DNA from: an uncultured Lachnospiraceae bacterium | GTDB lineage: Bacteria > Bacillota > Clostridia > Lachnospirales > Lachnospiraceae | Length of the DNA stretch: 24,205 nucleotides | Direction: 5' to 3' | Assembly: GCA_910584115.1 (NCBI GenBank) | Contig: CAJTYN010000003.1 | Coordinates: 1-24,205, forward strand | In this document: in pieces, positions 22,590 to 24,205 of the stretch | Numbering within the stretch: the stretch's first letter is position 1 | Layout of the letters: the number at the start of each line of letters is the position of its first letter | Notes under the pieces: model-generated | Told to the model about the DNA's origin: nothing | Database searches by the model: none | Seen by the model: the letters and a program-made list of their open reading frames with translations, nothing else | Made by a program: the position numbers and the translations under genes

Positions 22590-22974
22590 TGACCTGTTAA
22601 ATAAAAAGGCTGTCGCGTTAAAATATGATGAACGCCAGTCTGCGGCCCCGATGGTGGTGGCGTCCGGCATGGGGCATCTGGCCGAGAAGATGGTGGAGAT
22701 CGCCAACGAGAACGGCGTCCCGGTCTATGAGGATAACTCCCTGGCCACCGTCCTGTCCCAGCTGGAGCTCGGCATGGAGATCCCCGAGGAACTGTACAGG
22801 GCAGTGGTGGATATCTACGCATATTTCCTGCACTTCGTCCCTGGGAGCACATCCGCCGAAGAAGAACAGGAAGAGAGACAGGAAACGCCCAAGAAAGATG
22901 TACTGGAAGAGAGGGCGGAAGAGGCAGCCCAGCCGGAGCAGGAAGATCTGCAGGGCGATGATATGGAAAAATAA
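22576..22974 (+). CDS. FlhX: stand-alone FlhB C-terminal domain
   Basis: A 132-residue protein aligned by eye to the cytoplasmic domain of FlhB after its cleavage site. KKAVALKYDERQSAAPMVVA, ENGVPVYEDNSLATVL and LGMEIPEELYRAVVDIYAYF are the family hallmarks (residues 10-90). The NPTH self-cleavage motif of FlhB is replaced by LLNK, and no membrane part is present, so it resembles the cleaved FlhB-CC fragment. Such proteins (FlhX, YlqH) can replace FlhB-CC in Helicobacter. An acidic, disordered tail (about 95-132, E/Q-rich) follows. The ATG at 22576 lies inside the upstream gene's end, giving coupling. A terminator follows. Confidence 0.88.
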   Translation: MSRFNDLLNKKAVALKYDERQSAAPMVVASGMGHLAEKMVEIANENGVPVYEDNSLATVLSQLELGMEIPEELYRAVVDIYAYFLHFVPGSTSAEEEQEERQETPKKDVLEERAEEAAQPEQEDLQGDDMEK

Positions 22975-22988
22975 AAAAAGATATACAT

Positions 22989-23019
22989 AAAAGCATTCCG
23001 ACAAAAGGGATGCTTTTTT
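22989..23019 (+). terminator. Rho-independent terminator after flhX
   Basis: An 11-bp stem (22989-22999 with 23007-23017, one G-U pair) with a seven-base loop, followed by T residues to 23019. It closes the FliK-like/FlhX transcript. Confidence 0.85.
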
Positions 23020-23040
23020 GCGATCTATACAAAAAATGTA

Positions 23041-23069
23041 TTGACTGCAAGACAGATCTATGGTATTAT
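23041..23069 (+). promoter_or_regulatory. Sigma-A promoter of the ROK regulator
   Basis: TTGACT (23041-23046), 17 bases, TATTAT (23064-23069). It is 66 bases upstream of the ROK start. Just downstream lies a short direct repeat that might be its operator. Confidence 0.65.
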
Positions 23070-23075
23070 CGCACT

Positions 23076-23099
23076 TAAATAAGCACATAAATAAATACA
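23076..23099 (+). repeat. 12-base direct repeat downstream of the ROK promoter
   Basis: TAAATAA followed by five bases occurs twice in tandem (23076-23087 and 23088-23099), with spacer parts GCACA and ATACA. It sits just past the -10, where a repressor would block initiation. Only two units are present and it is AT-rich, so chance is possible. Confidence 0.35.
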
Positions 23100-23134
23100 T
23101 GATCAAAGTGTATGATAAAGAGAAAGAGGACAGC

Positions 23135-24205
23135 ATGAAAAGGGGGGCCAGCAGCATTGAGGTAAAAAAGCTGAACAGAAATAAAGTATTCCGCTATCTG
23201 AACGGCAGAGAACGGGCATCCATGCCCGATATCGCGGCGGCCCTGGGGATGAGCAGACCGACAGTGCTCCAGATCGTCAAAGAACTCAAAGAAGCGAAGA
23301 TCGTGCAGGAAGTGGGGGAATTTCAGTCCACCGGAGGAAGGAAAGCAAAAGCGATCGCATCCGTGCAGGATGCCTGTTATGCGGTGGGGGTGGACATCAC
23401 TAACGACCATGTGAGCATGGTGCTGACAGATCTTTCGGAAAAGATATTGGAATGCGGACAGTTCAGGGAACCTTTTCTGTATGAGGATGCGTATTTCCGG
23501 AAGATCGGCGGCCTATTGGAAAGTTTTTTACATAAGAGCCAGGTGCCGGAGGAGAAAGTCATGGGCGTGGGAGTGTCTGTCCCGGGGATCGTGGATCAGC
23601 GGGGATGCATCGATTATTCCCACGCGCTGGGTCTGGATCATGTGGACGGAAAGATATTTACACAATACATCCCCTACCCATGCGTTCTGATCAACGATGC
23701 CAATGCTGCTGCCCTGGCAGAATGTTCAGGGATGGATCCGTCAAAGAGCGTCTGCTACCTGCTGTTGAGCAACAGCGTGGGAGGAGCCATCATCTTCCGC
23801 CAGGATGCCCAGATGCAGATGTCCCTGGATATCCGGGACGGTGTCTTCCGTAATATGTACATGGGCGCCGACCGCAGGGCCGGAGAATTTGGCCATATGG
23901 TGATCCATCCGGAGGGCGATACCTGTTATTGCGGCAAAAAAGGATGTTTGGACGCTTATTGCCGGGCCTCCCGGCTGGCCGATCTGGCAGACGGGGATCT
24001 GGGACTCTTCTTTCAGGGAGTCGCCAATGGAAATGCCGCGTGGCAGGCGGTCTGGGAAAAATATATGGACGACCTGGCGATCGCCGTGGATGATCTCAGG
24101 ATGTGTTTCGACGGCGATGTGGTGCTCGGAGGATATGTGGGGAGTCATATGGATCCATACATAGAGAGATTCCGTGCAAAATGTGCCGAGAAAAATATTT
24201 TTGGC
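23135..24205 (+). CDS. ROK-family transcriptional regulator, 3' partial
   Basis: 357 residues are visible; the gene runs past the right edge. An N-terminal winged helix (about 8-75, with MPDIAAALGMSRPTVLQIVKELKEA) binds DNA. The ROK kinase-like domain follows, with GVGVSVPGIVD, the catalytic-type LINDANAAALAE, GEFGHM (250-255) and the zinc motif CxCGxxGC (264-271). Such proteins (NagC, XylR, Mlc) sense sugars or sugar phosphates and repress uptake or degradation genes. The target is not in the window. I chose ATG 23135 (AGAGGA five bases upstream); the in-frame ATG at 23099 has no ribosome site. This gene has its own promoter and is not tied to the flagellar cluster. Confidence 0.9.
   Translation, partial: MKRGASSIEVKKLNRNKVFRYLNGRERASMPDIAAALGMSRPTVLQIVKELKEAKIVQEVGEFQSTGGRKAKAIASVQDACYAVGVDITNDHVSMVLTDLSEKILECGQFREPFLYEDAYFRKIGGLLESFLHKSQVPEEKVMGVGVSVPGIVDQRGCIDYSHALGLDHVDGKIFTQYIPYPCVLINDANAAALAECSGMDPSKSVCYLLLSNSVGGAIIFRQDAQMQMSLDIRDGVFRNMYMGADRRAGEFGHMVIHPEGDTCYCGKKGCLDAYCRASRLADLADGDLGLFFQGVANGNAAWQAVWEKYMDDLAIAVDDLRMCFDGDVVLGGYVGSHMDPYIERFRAKCAEKNIFG

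Noticed and set aside
21648..22706. Long 352-codon frame on the minus strand opposite the FliK-like gene
   Set aside because: It is fully antisense to a well-supported frame that has a ribosome site and coupled downstream gene, has a His/Arg/Pro/Leu-heavy composition typical of shadow frames, and shows no family motif.
22576..22974. A truncated flhB pseudogene
   Set aside because: The frame is intact, starts with a coupled ATG, has its own terminator and keeps the conserved core; this matches the known free-standing FlhX/YlqH family rather than decay.
1..24205. Mobile elements, phage genes, CRISPR repeats or toxin-antitoxin pairs
   Set aside because: No transposase, integrase, spaced repeat array or small toxin-like gene pair was found; all long spans are accounted for by housekeeping, signalling or flagellar genes.

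Overview
The window reads as a chromosome segment from a motile, Gram-positive anaerobe of the Clostridia, most likely a Lachnospiraceae member. This is an inference from gene content: the rpmG-secE-nusG-rplKA-rplJL order, a Firmicutes-type L10 leader RNA, the fliW-csrA pair, a flagellar DUF6470 protein, strong AGGAGG-type ribosome binding sites, and small secreted FN3 proteins of a kind common in that family. No mobile element, CRISPR array, tRNA or rRNA was seen.

Positions 1-3690 are a mixed metabolic and surface region. Two closely related secreted fibronectin type III-like proteins (the first cut by the window edge) flank an iron-containing alcohol dehydrogenase and a convergent type I asparaginase. 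The asparaginase and dehydrogenase genes overlap at their 3' ends.

Positions 3766-7294 hold a translation and transcription-elongation block: a strong promoter, a structured leader, rpmG (L33), secE, nusG, a candidate L1-type leader, rplK, rplA, then a second promoter with an L10 leader and attenuator, rplJ and rplL, closed by a terminator. The usual rpoB does not follow. Instead there is an OmpR-family regulator with an overlapping histidine kinase (7372-9394), then a sugar-nucleotidyltransferase-like gene and galE (9411-11373), which suggest a supply of activated sugars for surface glycans.

Positions 11379-21072 are a continuous minus-strand chemotaxis and late-flagellar cluster. In transcription order it is cheA, cheW, cheR, cheB, flgM, flgN, flgK, flgL, a DUF6470 gene, fliW and csrA. 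It supplies the receptor-coupled kinase core and adaptation enzymes, the anti-sigma-28 checkpoint, hook-filament junction proteins with their chaperone, and the FliW-CsrA switch that normally tunes flagellin translation. Sigma-28-like sites can be proposed upstream of flgM and cheA. CheY, CheC, CheD and flagellin are not in the window.

Divergently from cheA (21168-22974) lies a two-gene unit: a 473-residue protein with a FliK-like C-terminal region, and a stand-alone FlhB cytoplasmic domain (FlhX/YlqH type) that lacks the NPTH self-cleavage motif. This is the least described part of the window and the best candidate for new flagellar-export biology. After a terminator, a ROK-family regulator starts at 23135 and runs off the right edge.
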